Both the position numbers and the translations under genes were made by a program. Positions 26,389-34,540 of a stretch of DNA of 64,000 nucleotides are shown piece by piece (position 1 is the first letter of the stretch; each line of letters opens with the position of its first letter). The DNA comes from Bermanella sp. WJH001 (GTDB lineage: Bacteria; Pseudomonadota; Gammaproteobacteria; Pseudomonadales; Oceanobacteraceae), in assembly GCF_030070105.1 (NCBI RefSeq), contig NZ_JASJOO010000003.1:1101155-1165154 (forward strand), written 5' to 3'. Below the pieces are notes generated by a model. It was not told the origin of the DNA and searched no databases. It worked only from the letters and a program-made list of their open reading frames with translations.

Positions 26389-27260
26389 TCAAGGGGTTGG
26401 TTTTATTGGTTTGTTTGAATAGTCAGTGGCTTTTGGCTGCTGGCGCTTCTGATGAACAACGTGATCAAAAACTAGAGCAATCCAAAGAAGTGGTTGAGAA
26501 CCTGACGGCTCCGCTCTACAACCCATTTGTCGAGCGCTATGTTCTGGATGACTTAAAGCAACTACGGACTGAGCTTGCTGCACAAAAGGCTGAAATTATT
26601 CAGCAAATTGTGGATCGTGAGCACACCAGTGTGGACCGTGCCGTGACATATGCCACCAATACCGTAACGTATTTCTTTTATTTAATCGCCGCGGCTACTT
26701 CTATTTTGGTGGTGGTGGGTTGGACTTCTATTCGCGATATTAAAGAGCGTGTGCATTCTCAGGCGGATGAAGAAATTTCCCGTTTAGTCGGGGAGTACGA
26801 ACGTCGCTTACACGCCATAGAAAGCCAGTTGAACCAAAGAACCCAGGATATCGAAGATAACCGCGAAGAAATTGAAATGACGCAAGAGCGCCAATCTTTA
26901 TGGTTACGCGCGGCAAGGGAAAACAATTATCACAACAAAATAGGCGTATATGATCAAATTTTGAAATTACGCCGTGATGATACCGAAGCACTGACGTACA
27001 AGGCAGACGCAGTATTAGAGCTGAATGAACCACAGTGGGCCATTAACCTATGTTATCAAGCCTTAGCCATCGACCCTGAAGATAGCCATGCTTTCTATCA
27101 GCTGGCTTGTGCCTATACGGTGCTGGGTATGCAAGAAGAGGCGATTAATTGCTTATCTGAGGTGTTAGAAAGAACAGATACCTATAAAGAAGACATTATT
27201 AATGACCCAGTTATGAAACCGCTTCACGAAAACGAGCAATTCAAGGCGCTGTTGGCGTAA
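26373..27260 (+). CDS. Membrane-anchored coiled-coil/TPR protein in the ect operon
   Basis: A 295-residue protein with no named family that I recognise. Layout: signal-like hydrophobic N-terminus (1-23), periplasmic helical stretch (27-95), one membrane segment (about 98-118), a charged coiled coil (120-178) and two or three TPR-like repeats (180-262) that would face the cytoplasm. The start overlaps the ask stop by 16 bases with GGAGA six bases upstream of the ATG, so it is almost certainly translated from the ectoine mRNA. It is followed by the operon terminator. Possible roles are scaffolding the ectoine enzymes, membrane-tension sensing or linking synthesis to envelope stress; none is demonstrated. 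Confidence 0.85.
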   Translation: MSSILIKGLVLLVCLNSQWLLAAGASDEQRDQKLEQSKEVVENLTAPLYNPFVERYVLDDLKQLRTELAAQKAEIIQQIVDREHTSVDRAVTYATNTVTYFFYLIAAATSILVVVGWTSIRDIKERVHSQADEEISRLVGEYERRLHAIESQLNQRTQDIEDNREEIEMTQERQSLWLRAARENNYHNKIGVYDQILKLRRDDTEALTYKADAVLELNEPQWAINLCYQALAIDPEDSHAFYQLACAYTVLGMQEEAINCLSEVLERTDTYKEDIINDPVMKPLHENEQFKALLA

Positions 27261-27287
27261 CTGAGCGGGCATAAACGTCACTAGCTT

Positions 27288-27318
27288 AAGGCCAAATGAT
27301 CCATCATTTGGCCTTTTT
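27288..27318 (+). terminator. Terminator of the ectoine operon
   Basis: Thirteen-base perfect inverted repeat AAGGCCAAATGAT/ATCATTTGGCCTT (27288-27300 with 27303-27315) followed by T residues. It is 27 bases downstream of the TPR gene stop and marks the end of ectABC-ask-TPR. Confidence 0.9.
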
Positions 27319-27392
27319 GATTTATATCTCCACAAGCCATGCACTCTACTGAATCTGATCTAATATTAAGGGAGGAAAGGTAGAGGTGTTCC

Positions 27393-28583
27393 ATGCAAAG
27401 TGCTCCACAGCATCCCCAAGAATCAAAACGCATTGCGGAATTAGCTCGCTTAGATGTGCTTGATACCGAAGATGAAGAAGCCCTTGATGAGCTCACGGAA
27501 TTAGCCAGCTCCATTTGTGGCACTCCTATATCCTTAATCAGCTTGATCGATACAGACCGTCAATGGTTTAAATCTAGGGTTGGCCTAGACGCGCATGAAA
27601 CCCCCAGGGAATTTGCGTTTTGTGCCCATGCCATTTTGCAACCAGATCTATTTGAAGTAACCAACGCCCTTGAAGACGAGCGCTTTCATGATAACCCGCT
27701 AGTAAGTAGTGATCCTAATATTCGGTTTTATGCCGGAGAGCCTTTAGTCACAGATAATGGTATGCCAATTGGCACCCTGTGTGTGATTGACCAAAAGCCA
27801 AAAAAGCTGACGCAAGAGCAAAAAAGAGCGCTCAAAATATTGGCAAAACAAGTGGTTGGTCAGCTTGAGTTGAGAATTAATTATAAAAAATTAAAACGTG
27901 TTGATTTAGAACGTGAAAAAATATTCTCGGTGATTGCTCACGATTTACGCTCCCCATTTAATGGCATATTAGGGTTATCTAAAATACTAAATGAAAAGGC
28001 GGCCACCATTGAAAGAAAGACTATACAGATGATGTCAGAAAAAATTCTAGAATCATCATTACAGGTTTTTCAAATTATTGATGAATTAATGCAATGGACC
28101 CAGCAACGTCTTGGTCGAAATCAAATAAAGATCTCCCCATGTAATCTGGCGTTAATGGTCAAAGAGACCATAGATCTATTAGCAGATGCATTGAAGTTAA
28201 AAGGGTTAACTTACAATGTACAGGTAGGTGATAGCGTTGAGGTTTTGGCCGATGCGGCCATTATAAAAATGATTCTGAGAAATTTAATAAGCAATGCCAT
28301 TAAGTATTCTAATGCCAATGAATCCATTGATATTGACGCAACCATTCAAGCATCTGAGATCATTGTCAGTGTGACTGACAAAGGTCAAGGCGTATCAAGT
28401 GAGGTGATGAACTCATTGTTCAAAGAATCGGTTGATAGTCAAAGTGACACACAGGGCTTAAAAGGTACCGGTATTGGTTTAAGTTTATGTGCTGAATTAA
28501 TTGTTACTCAAAATGGAAAAATTTGGGTAGATAAAAATTATACCCAAGGTGCAAGAATACAATTTAGTTTGCCTTTAGCCTAA
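27393..28583 (+). CDS. GAF-domain sensor histidine kinase
   Basis: A 396-residue soluble histidine kinase. The N-terminal GAF domain (about 25-165) begins with the common RIAELARLDVLDTEDEEALDELT pattern (read in parts) and includes the FCAHAI and FYAGEPLVTDNGMPIGTLCVID stretches. HisKA follows with the phospho-acceptor His in FSVIAHDLRSPFNGILGLS, and HATPase shows the N box (NLISNAIKYS), G1 (DKGQG) and G2 (GTGIGLSL). There are no membrane segments and no adjacent response regulator, so it is an orphan cytoplasmic sensor. It lies just beyond the ectoine terminator, but a functional link is not shown. GAGG precedes the ATG. Confidence 0.92.
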   Translation: MQSAPQHPQESKRIAELARLDVLDTEDEEALDELTELASSICGTPISLISLIDTDRQWFKSRVGLDAHETPREFAFCAHAILQPDLFEVTNALEDERFHDNPLVSSDPNIRFYAGEPLVTDNGMPIGTLCVIDQKPKKLTQEQKRALKILAKQVVGQLELRINYKKLKRVDLEREKIFSVIAHDLRSPFNGILGLSKILNEKAATIERKTIQMMSEKILESSLQVFQIIDELMQWTQQRLGRNQIKISPCNLALMVKETIDLLADALKLKGLTYNVQVGDSVEVLADAAIIKMILRNLISNAIKYSNANESIDIDATIQASEIIVSVTDKGQGVSSEVMNSLFKESVDSQSDTQGLKGTGIGLSLCAELIVTQNGKIWVDKNYTQGARIQFSLPLA

Positions 28584-28604
28584 AATAAGCCAAAACATCT
28601 CGAT

Positions 28605-28639
28605 GTCAGATTAATCCCTTTCAATCGTCAGATTAATCC
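28605..28639. repeat. Pair of 13-base direct repeats, 22-base period
   Basis: GTCAGATTAATCC occurs at 28605-28617 and again at 28627-28639, exactly two helical turns apart, between the histidine kinase stop and the GNAT gene. Such spacing suits a regulator binding two sites on one face of DNA, but chance duplication is possible. Confidence 0.5.
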
Positions 28640-28822
28640 TATTTAAACAATCACACCATTGATAAATAGCCACTTATCTTTGTCACCTAGACTGTAATAG
28701 CCTTTATTTGTTGGAGTGTGAAACTTTCATCAAACTGACATGTAATGTCACATCTTTGTCATACACCCTGCCTAATCTGAGTCCATAAATTGAACGAATG
28801 GCTTTGAAGTCAGGGAGACAAG

Positions 28823-29626
28823 ATGGGTAAATATCAGTATGAGCAGCTAATGTTTCCGGGCAAGTGCTTAACCCCAGATGCATTAAATTTGTTGGTGTTA
28901 GAGCTTAGAGAAGTGGCGGCAAGTTGCTTTAATAAAGTACCAAGTTATCAAGCCTTATCTGGCAAGCAATCTGAGCTTGAAAAAGCAGTGATCTGTCTCG
29001 CCCGTGATGAAAAGGGTCGTTTAATGGGGTTTTGTTCCGCGTTATTACTGCCAGTAGAAGGGCGAGGTGATGTATTACATCTAGGTCTCACGTGTGTGCA
29101 CCCGGATTCGCGCGGGCAAAATTTAACCCACCATTTAACCAGTAAATTATTATTAAATTTTATTGTTAAAAAATCTTTATTTAAAGAAACCTGGATCAGT
29201 AATTGTGCTTGCGTATTATCGAGCTTAGGCAATGTGGCCATGTACTTTGAAAATTTATATCCATCACCGTATGGTGTAAAAGCCCCAAGTGCGCGCCATC
29301 TTGATATCGCCCGAGCGATTAATGAAAACTACCGTGAATCCATTGCCATAAAAGAAAGTGCAAAATTTAATGCAGAGCGTTTTGTGTTTGAAGGCAGTGT
29401 AGGCGGAACGGTGTTTGAAAAAGATGCGGATGATGGTCGCTTTCACCATCGTGATCATGCGTTGACCGAATACTATCAAGATCTATTACGCTTTGATCGT
29501 GGTGATGAAGCATTACAAATTGGTAAAGTCAGCATTTTAACTTTTCCAAAATATTTAATGCGCAAAGCAGCTGTTAAAATGAAAGGGCTGCTGCCTAAAC
29601 CACGCAAACCCAATTACGCCAATTAA
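28823..29626 (+). CDS. GNAT-like N-acyltransferase
   Basis: A 267-residue protein with a GNAT-like core: CLARDEKGRLMGFCSALLLP and LTCVHPDSRGQNLTHHLTSKLL, the latter matching the acyl-CoA binding loop region (R/Q-x-x-G/N). It is longer than simple GNAT proteins, with a C-terminal extension of about 110 residues that ends in basic residues. GGGAGACAAG precedes the ATG. The gene is monocistronic with a 239-base upstream region carrying the direct repeats, and its 3' end lies 12 bases from that of the convergent Crp-like gene. The acceptor is unknown. Confidence 0.72.
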   Translation: MGKYQYEQLMFPGKCLTPDALNLLVLELREVAASCFNKVPSYQALSGKQSELEKAVICLARDEKGRLMGFCSALLLPVEGRGDVLHLGLTCVHPDSRGQNLTHHLTSKLLLNFIVKKSLFKETWISNCACVLSSLGNVAMYFENLYPSPYGVKAPSARHLDIARAINENYRESIAIKESAKFNAERFVFEGSVGGTVFEKDADDGRFHHRDHALTEYYQDLLRFDRGDEALQIGKVSILTFPKYLMRKAAVKMKGLLPKPRKPNYAN

Positions 29627-29637
29627 CGGCTATTGCT

Positions 29638-30324
29638 TTATGGCACCGGATCAGTGATGCAGAGCGCCATCAGTTGATCCGGCTGTTGTATGCATAAGTG
29701 GTTATATTCTAGTTTTATCCAATCTGCATGAGCCCATGCTAATAATATTTTTGACACAGATTGACGAGATACACCCATCATTTGCGCTAACTCTTGCTGA
29801 TTAATATTCAGGATATTGCCATCGGTTTTAGTTAAGGCTAAAACTCGCCTAGCCAAGCGCTCATGCAATGATTGAATCGTCATTTGTTCAACTAAATTAA
29901 ACACTAAGCGTAGTCGCTGACAAATATGCTGTGTAATGTGGCGTAACGACGTTACATCTTGCAATAAATATTGCTCAAAGCTGGTTTTTGGAATAACTAT
30001 AATTTCACAAGAGTCCAGTGCTTCACAATCGTGAGTACGTGGCACACCATCTACCAATGATATTTCCCCAAACCAATCACCGCCCTGCATAAAGGTTAGG
30101 GTTAACGCTTTGCCCTCTGGGTTGTGTGCGCTTACTCGTAAGCGACCAGACACCACACCATAATATCCAATTGCTTGGTCACCACGGCGATGCAAAAATT
30201 GCCCTTTATGAATGGATTTAACATAAATAGATTCAATAATATTTTGTTGCACCTTGGCACTCACCTGAGCTAAGCAGGGATTAGCCGCAATTAATTTTTT
30301 TTGCTCAGGGGTGAGGGTTACCAT
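29638..30324 (-). CDS. Crp/Fnr family transcriptional regulator
   Basis: A 228-residue regulator: cyclic-nucleotide-binding-like domain (about 15-130; QFLHRRGDQAIGYYGVVSGRLRV and GDWFGEISLVDG) and a C-terminal helix-turn-helix (INQQELAQMMGVSRQSVSKIL). The N-terminal cysteine cluster of Fnr is missing, so it is not an oxygen-sensing Fnr. The PBC residues of true Crp are only partly present, so cAMP binding is doubtful. It is divergent from the class II aldolase gene over an 83-base gap and is the natural candidate regulator of the aldolase-hydrolase pair. Confidence 0.9.
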   Translation of the reverse strand: MVTLTPEQKKLIAANPCLAQVSAKVQQNIIESIYVKSIHKGQFLHRRGDQAIGYYGVVSGRLRVSAHNPEGKALTLTFMQGGDWFGEISLVDGVPRTHDCEALDSCEIIVIPKTSFEQYLLQDVTSLRHITQHICQRLRLVFNLVEQMTIQSLHERLARRVLALTKTDGNILNINQQELAQMMGVSRQSVSKILLAWAHADWIKLEYNHLCIQQPDQLMALCITDPVP

Positions 30325-30407
30325 AGATTGTCCAATAGTTGACAGAGTTTTGCAGGTTAGCGGCGTAAACTAAAACGGCCATAACAATTTAAATATAAAG
30401 GTGCGAT

Positions 30408-31175
30408 ATGAATACCACAGTCAACACCGCAATCAAGGACTCCGTGGGCCAACAAGAATGGAAACTGCGCCAAGACCTTGCCGCATGTTATAACTTAGTG
30501 GCCCACTATGGTTGGGATGATCTAATTTTTACCCATATTTCAGCCCGGGTACCAGGCCCAGAACATCATTTTTTAATTAACCCCTACGGCTTAATGTTTG
30601 ATGAAATAACCGCATCCAGTTTAGTAAAAGTGGACTTAAACGGTGATAAGGTCATTGATACTGAATTTGAAATCAATCCGGCCGGTTTTACGATTCACAG
30701 TGCCATCCATGAAGCCCGTGATGATGCACAGGTGGTGCTGCATTTACACACCAATGCAGGTGTGGCGGTATCTGCACAAAAACAGGGGTTGCAAGCCATA
30801 TCGCAGCAATCGCTTTTTCCGTTAACCAGTTTGTCTTATCACGAATACGAAGGGGTAGCGTTGCGTGAAGATGAAAAAGCCCGTTTACAAAACGATTTAG
30901 GTGATACTTTTTTTATGATTCTGCGTAATCATGGTTTATTAACCTGTGCGCAAACCGTCGCCGATGCGTTTTTAAATATGTATATCCTACAGCGGGCCTG
31001 CGAAATTCAACTATTAGCCCAATCAGGTGGTGGAGAATTAACGCCGGTGCCAAGCGGTATTGTTGAAGGCATGCAAGCGGCAGCCAAACAAGTCACCCGC
31101 AACGCAGGCGGTGCATTGGCATGGCCGGGATTATTGCGTAAGCTAGATCGCTTAAATGCACCGTACAAACAATAA
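30408..31175 (+). CDS. Class II aldolase/adducin family protein
   Basis: A 255-residue member of the class II aldolase/adducin family (zinc-dependent FucA/AraD fold). The metal-binding pair is visible in VVLHLHTNAGVAVSA and the third His in FFMILRNHGLLTCAQTVADAF. Many bacterial proteins of this length and sequence type are annotated only as class II aldolase, with no sugar substrate assigned. It is followed 25 bases later by an alpha/beta hydrolase, so the two form a short operon divergent from the Crp-like regulator. A purine-rich AAAGGTG lies seven bases before the ATG. Confidence 0.88.
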   Translation: MNTTVNTAIKDSVGQQEWKLRQDLAACYNLVAHYGWDDLIFTHISARVPGPEHHFLINPYGLMFDEITASSLVKVDLNGDKVIDTEFEINPAGFTIHSAIHEARDDAQVVLHLHTNAGVAVSAQKQGLQAISQQSLFPLTSLSYHEYEGVALREDEKARLQNDLGDTFFMILRNHGLLTCAQTVADAFLNMYILQRACEIQLLAQSGGGELTPVPSGIVEGMQAAAKQVTRNAGGALAWPGLLRKLDRLNAPYKQ

Positions 31176-31200
31176 TAAACATAACGTTCACGGAATCACC

Positions 31201-32052
31201 ATGACATCACTTGCTCAATGGCAGCAACAAGGCCAAACCTTTACCTTTAAAGGTCATGATATTTTTTATCTCACACTGGGTGATAAACAAAAGCCGCCTT
31301 TGGTATTGATTCATGGTTTTCCTACTTGCAGTTGGGACTGGGCCAAGATCACCCCTGCATTAAGTGAGCATTTTTATTTGATTACCTTAGATATGCTGGG
31401 TTTTGGTTTTAGCGATAAACCCAAGCAGGATTATTCGATTTTTGAGCAGGCAGATATTTTTGAAGCATTACTTAATAAATTGGATATCAAACACTATCAT
31501 TTATTGGCCCATGATTATGGCGATACGGTTGCTCAAGAACTATTAGCACGCCATCATCAAAGCGGCAATATTGGTTCGGTTATATTTAGTAATGGTGGCT
31601 TGTTTCCTGAAACCCATCATCCTGTTTTATTACAAAAATTATTATTAAGCCCTATTGGGTTTATATTAAGTAAGCTTGTGCGTTATGAAAAATTTAAGAA
31701 AAATTTTGATGTTATATGCGCTAAAAAATTACCGGAAGATGAGTTAAAAGCGTATTGGCAAATGCTTGAGCATAAAGGCGGAGTGTTGATTATGCATAAG
31801 TTAATAGCCTACATGACTGAGCGTAAGGAAAACCGTGAACGTTGGGTTGGGGTGATGCAGCAAACACAAGTGCCTATGTTACTGATAGATGGTTTGTTAG
31901 ACCCTATTAGTGGAGCGCACATGGTTAAACGTTATGAAGAGTTGATCCCAAATGCACAGGTGGTGAAGCTTGAGGATACTGGTCATTATCCTCAAGTTGA
32001 AAGCCCAGCTGCGTTTTCCAGTGCTGCTTTGGCGTTTTTACTCGCACATTAG
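31201..32052 (+). CDS. MEST-like alpha/beta hydrolase
   Basis: A 283-residue alpha/beta hydrolase. The oxyanion region VLIHGFPTCSWDW is followed by the nucleophile elbow LLAHDYGDTVAQELLAR, in which Asp rather than Ser is the nucleophile candidate, then DGLLDPISG (acid) and DTGHYPQVE (His). The HDYGD element closely resembles the mesoderm-specific transcript (MEST/PEG1) family and is related to epoxide hydrolases and haloalkane dehalogenases. The ATG at 31201 is preferred over an earlier in-frame ATG at 31156 that lies inside the aldolase gene and adds 15 polar residues. The substrate is unknown. Palindromic repeats follow. Confidence 0.85.
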   Translation: MTSLAQWQQQGQTFTFKGHDIFYLTLGDKQKPPLVLIHGFPTCSWDWAKITPALSEHFYLITLDMLGFGFSDKPKQDYSIFEQADIFEALLNKLDIKHYHLLAHDYGDTVAQELLARHHQSGNIGSVIFSNGGLFPETHHPVLLQKLLLSPIGFILSKLVRYEKFKKNFDVICAKKLPEDELKAYWQMLEHKGGVLIMHKLIAYMTERKENRERWVGVMQQTQVPMLLIDGLLDPISGAHMVKRYEELIPNAQVVKLEDTGHYPQVESPAAFSSAALAFLLAH

Positions 32053-32061
32053 TTACTTATT

Positions 32062-32137
32062 ATTCGCTCGCAGGTGCGAGCTCGTACAGGTAATTGTTTA
32101 AATATAAAATTGTACGAACCCGCACCTGCGGGTGAAT
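32062..32137. repeat. REP-like palindromic element, copy A
   Basis: Imperfect inverted repeat with 27-base arms (32062-32088 and 32111-32137). The core is GCAGGTGCGAGCTCGTACA on the left and its near complement on the right, with a 22-base AT-rich centre. It lies between two convergent genes and belongs to the same family as 32154-32222 and 44251-44277. Confidence 0.8.
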
Positions 32138-32153
32138 CATATTTGCACAAAAC

Positions 32154-32222
32154 ATCGCTCGCGGGGCAAGCTCGTACAATTAATGATTATGTAAATTGTA
32201 GAAACCCGCACCTGCGAGTGAA
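32154..32222. repeat. REP-like palindromic element, copy B
   Basis: Second imperfect inverted repeat immediately after copy A (arms about 32154-32182 and 32194-32222), sharing CTCGTACAA and CCCGCACCTGCG core words. The two copies form a REP doublet between convergent genes, and they are the only structure that could stop either transcript. Confidence 0.75.
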
Positions 32223-32282
32223 CTGTATTAGTGGCAGATATCCCCTGCAGTGAAGTCTGGTGCGGTTTACGATTGTGGTGAA

Positions 32283-32714
32283 TTACTGGGCATAGCCTTT
32301 AGCATTGACTAATGGCACCTTGCTGCGAACAAATATACCATTTCCTCGAGCTAACTCTTTGCCTTCTTCGTTATAAAGCACAGCCTCTGCTATCCATTGA
32401 CTGTTGTTTTGGTTAACAACCTTACCTATGGCCGTGATCTTGCCTTCACTGATTGGCCGGGTGATATAAGTGGTAAAACTGGTGGTTAATACAAAAACAT
32501 CTTGCTCTAAACTATTACATGCAAACCAAGCTGCATCATCTAACATTTTAAAGTAGACGCTGCCGTGCATGCCCCCGGCGCTGTGATGATGGCGCGCATC
32601 AGTTTGAATGCTGATTTCAGCTTGGCCTTGTGTGACTGTCATAACGGGTTTGTAAAATTCATTGACCGGAGCCGCTTGATACATGGATTCTAGCTGGCGG
32701 TAATGTTGTTCCAT
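32283..32714 (-). CDS. PaaI-type hotdog thioesterase
   Basis: A 143-residue single-hotdog protein of the PaaI/YbgC-like thioesterase group: HHHSAGGMHGSVYFKMLDDAAWFA holds the characteristic HGG/HGS element and the catalytic Asp/Glu region, followed by the TTSFTTYITRPISEGKITAIGKV strand run. It would hydrolyse an acyl-CoA thioester; the acyl group cannot be told. It lies 22 bases downstream of folE in the same direction, so it is co-transcribed with the pterin genes, though no metabolic link is evident. Confidence 0.88.
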   Translation of the reverse strand: MEQHYRQLESMYQAAPVNEFYKPVMTVTQGQAEISIQTDARHHHSAGGMHGSVYFKMLDDAAWFACNSLEQDVFVLTTSFTTYITRPISEGKITAIGKVVNQNNSQWIAEAVLYNEEGKELARGNGIFVRSKVPLVNAKGYAQ

Positions 32715-32736
32715 TTACATTTTCCTAATTGTTACA

Positions 32737-33375
32737 TTACGCTAAAAATTCTGCCCTAGTATGTACGTTACTTTTAAAAATACCACCAAGGGCGGTTGTT
32801 ACGGTATGGGAGTGGGTGTCCATCACCCCACGAGATTTTACACAATAATGGGTTGCATCAATAGAAACCGCCACATTCTCGGTTTCAAGTAAGGTTTGTA
32901 AACTGATTAATACCTGCTGCGTTAAACGTTCTTGCACTTGTGGGCGCTGTGCAAAAAAACGAACCAGGCGATTAATTTTAGATAAGCCAATGATTTTATC
33001 TTTTGGGATATAAGCCACTTTTGCAAACCCATCTATGGTCACAAAGTGATGTTCACAGGTACTGGTCAAGTGGATGTCACTGACTTTCACCATTTCATCG
33101 ACTTGCATCTTATTTTCAATGACAGACATCTTTGGGAAGTTTGCATAATCCAAGCCACCAAAAATCTCATGCACATACATTTTGGCAATGCGATGTGGGG
33201 TTTCTTGAAGACTGTCGTCAGATAAATCCAAGCCAAGGGTTTCTACCACTGTGGTCATGGCATCTTTGATACGTGCGTATTTTTCATCATTTGAAAGACC
33301 CGTGTCTTTCATGGGAGTTTCTAGGCCTCTGGCCAACAAAGTATCGCGAACTAATTGAGCGGTTTCAGATATCAT
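32737..33375 (-). CDS. folE: GTP cyclohydrolase I
   Basis: Converts GTP to 7,8-dihydroneopterin triphosphate, the entry to folate and pterins. The 212-residue FolE shows the zinc-binding STCEHHF motif, the [17 protein letters not shown] substrate segment and the second Cys/His region [12 protein letters not shown], followed by [12 protein letters not shown] (typical form: S-x-T-x-T). Length is normal. GAGGA lies seven bases upstream of the ATG. It follows folX by 16 bases in the same operon. Confidence 0.97.
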   Translation of the reverse strand: MISETAQLVRDTLLARGLETPMKDTGLSNDEKYARIKDAMTTVVETLGLDLSDDSLQETPHRIAKMYVHEIFGGLDYANFPKMSVIENKMQVDEMVKVSDIHLTSTCEHHFVTIDGFAKVAYIPKDKIIGLSKINRLVRFFAQRPQVQERLTQQVLISLQTLLETENVAVSIDATHYCVKSRGVMDTHSHTVTTALGGIFKSNVHTRAEFLA

Positions 33376-33391
33376 GTTTAATCCTCGTATC

Positions 33392-33760
33392 CTATGCGTC
33401 TTTACGTTTGGCCAGTGTTAACGATACCGAATCGGCAAAGCGTAACGCATGGGGTTTATCAATGGTGACTTTCGCAAACGTGACAGAATTATGTTCACAG
33501 CAGATGTCCAAAACATCCGACACCAATTTTTCTAATAGCTTAAAACGCCCCCCTTCAACCAACGCAATCATATCTTTGGTGATGGTTTTATAATTAAGCG
33601 CCCCTTCCACATGATCGGTTAAACATAAGTGGCTAGCTGGATAATGAATCTCAGCATTAATGATCACGTCTTGTTGTTTTTCTTGCTCTTCAGGGTTAAA
33701 GCCAATAAACGTACGTAAACGTAAATTCTTGATATTAATGATGGCATTATTTTCAGGCAT
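33392..33760 (-). CDS. folX: Dihydroneopterin triphosphate 2'-epimerase
   Basis: Epimerises 7,8-dihydroneopterin triphosphate to dihydromonapterin triphosphate, for tetrahydromonapterin. The 122-residue protein resembles E. coli FolX more than FolB: shared stretches include [33 protein letters not shown] and the C-terminal [15 protein letters not shown]. The catalytic Lys lies in VTIDKPHA. It is upstream of folE in an operon. folM, the usual dihydromonapterin reductase gene, is not in the window. Confidence 0.92.
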   Translation of the reverse strand: MPENNAIINIKNLRLRTFIGFNPEEQEKQQDVIINAEIHYPASHLCLTDHVEGALNYKTITKDMIALVEGGRFKLLEKLVSDVLDICCEHNSVTFAKVTIDKPHALRFADSVSLTLAKRKDA

Positions 33761-33825
33761 ATTGGCTCTTCTTAAATTATTTTAAGCAGTTACGCTATGG
33801 TAATGGATTTGGATTCCTTTGCGCA

Positions 33826-34431
33826 TTAGTTTGTCACACATTTATGCAAATACCGGCTTAACTCATCATAGTCGCTGTACACGCTATGGGCTAAATCTGC
33901 ATATTCGGGTGTACCTGCGGGTGCATATAAGCAAGCGTGCATGCCAGCGTTAATCGCCGCTTGTAAGTCGTATTTATAATCCCCCACATACATGATGGTT
34001 TCAGGTGATTGTTGCCAATCCTTTGCCACCATTAATAAAGCGGTTGGGTCCGGTTTAGCAGGTGCGTCTGCACGGGTTAGAACCCGTTGAATGGGAATGC
34101 GATTATTGCTTACTTTAATGCGCGCCGCTTCTGGGCTGTTGCGGGTTACGATGGCCATAGGTAATCCAAGATCTGCTATTGCACTCACTAATTCAAGAGC
34201 ACCTGGCAACCATTTAGCATGTTGAGCATCGTCTAACTCATGCTGTTCAATAAAGGCATTGGCATGGGCTTTAGCGTGATCATCAAGGCTGTCCACATGG
34301 GTGAGCAGATCCAGGTGATCTGGGCAATTGAGTGATTGGCGTAAAAAAGCAAAGTCCAAAGAAGATTCCACTAAGGTGCCATCTAAATCAAAAATCACGC
34401 CAGTGAAGGTTTGCACGTTAAGGGAGTCCAT
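33826..34431 (-). CDS. HAD-superfamily phosphatase (phosphoglycolate-phosphatase-like)
   Basis: A 201-residue HAD hydrolase: motif I VIFDLDGTLVESS with the nucleophilic Asp, motif II AIVTRNS, the motif III Lys in KPDPTALL, and motif IV YVGDYKYDLQAAINAG. The small helical cap between motifs I and II is of the C1 type. It is 65 bases upstream of folX in the same direction. Because dihydromonapterin triphosphate must be dephosphorylated, this is a candidate phosphatase for that pathway, but a phosphoglycolate or general sugar-phosphate substrate is equally compatible with the sequence. Confidence 0.88.
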   Translation of the reverse strand: MDSLNVQTFTGVIFDLDGTLVESSLDFAFLRQSLNCPDHLDLLTHVDSLDDHAKAHANAFIEQHELDDAQHAKWLPGALELVSAIADLGLPMAIVTRNSPEAARIKVSNNRIPIQRVLTRADAPAKPDPTALLMVAKDWQQSPETIMYVGDYKYDLQAAINAGMHACLYAPAGTPEYADLAHSVYSDYDELSRYLHKCVTN

Positions 34432-34540
34432 GAAATGCCTAATACAAAGAATAAATATAACCAGTATACGTCAATGCTACCTAAGCGGTTTTATTCATTC
34501 TATGATGATAGGCGCAATCGATTGATGTTTAGCCGTGAAT

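Noticed and set aside
32062-32222. CRISPR-like repeat array
   Set aside because: The repeats are palindromic, only two in number, with no regular spacers and no cas genes; they are REP-like elements.
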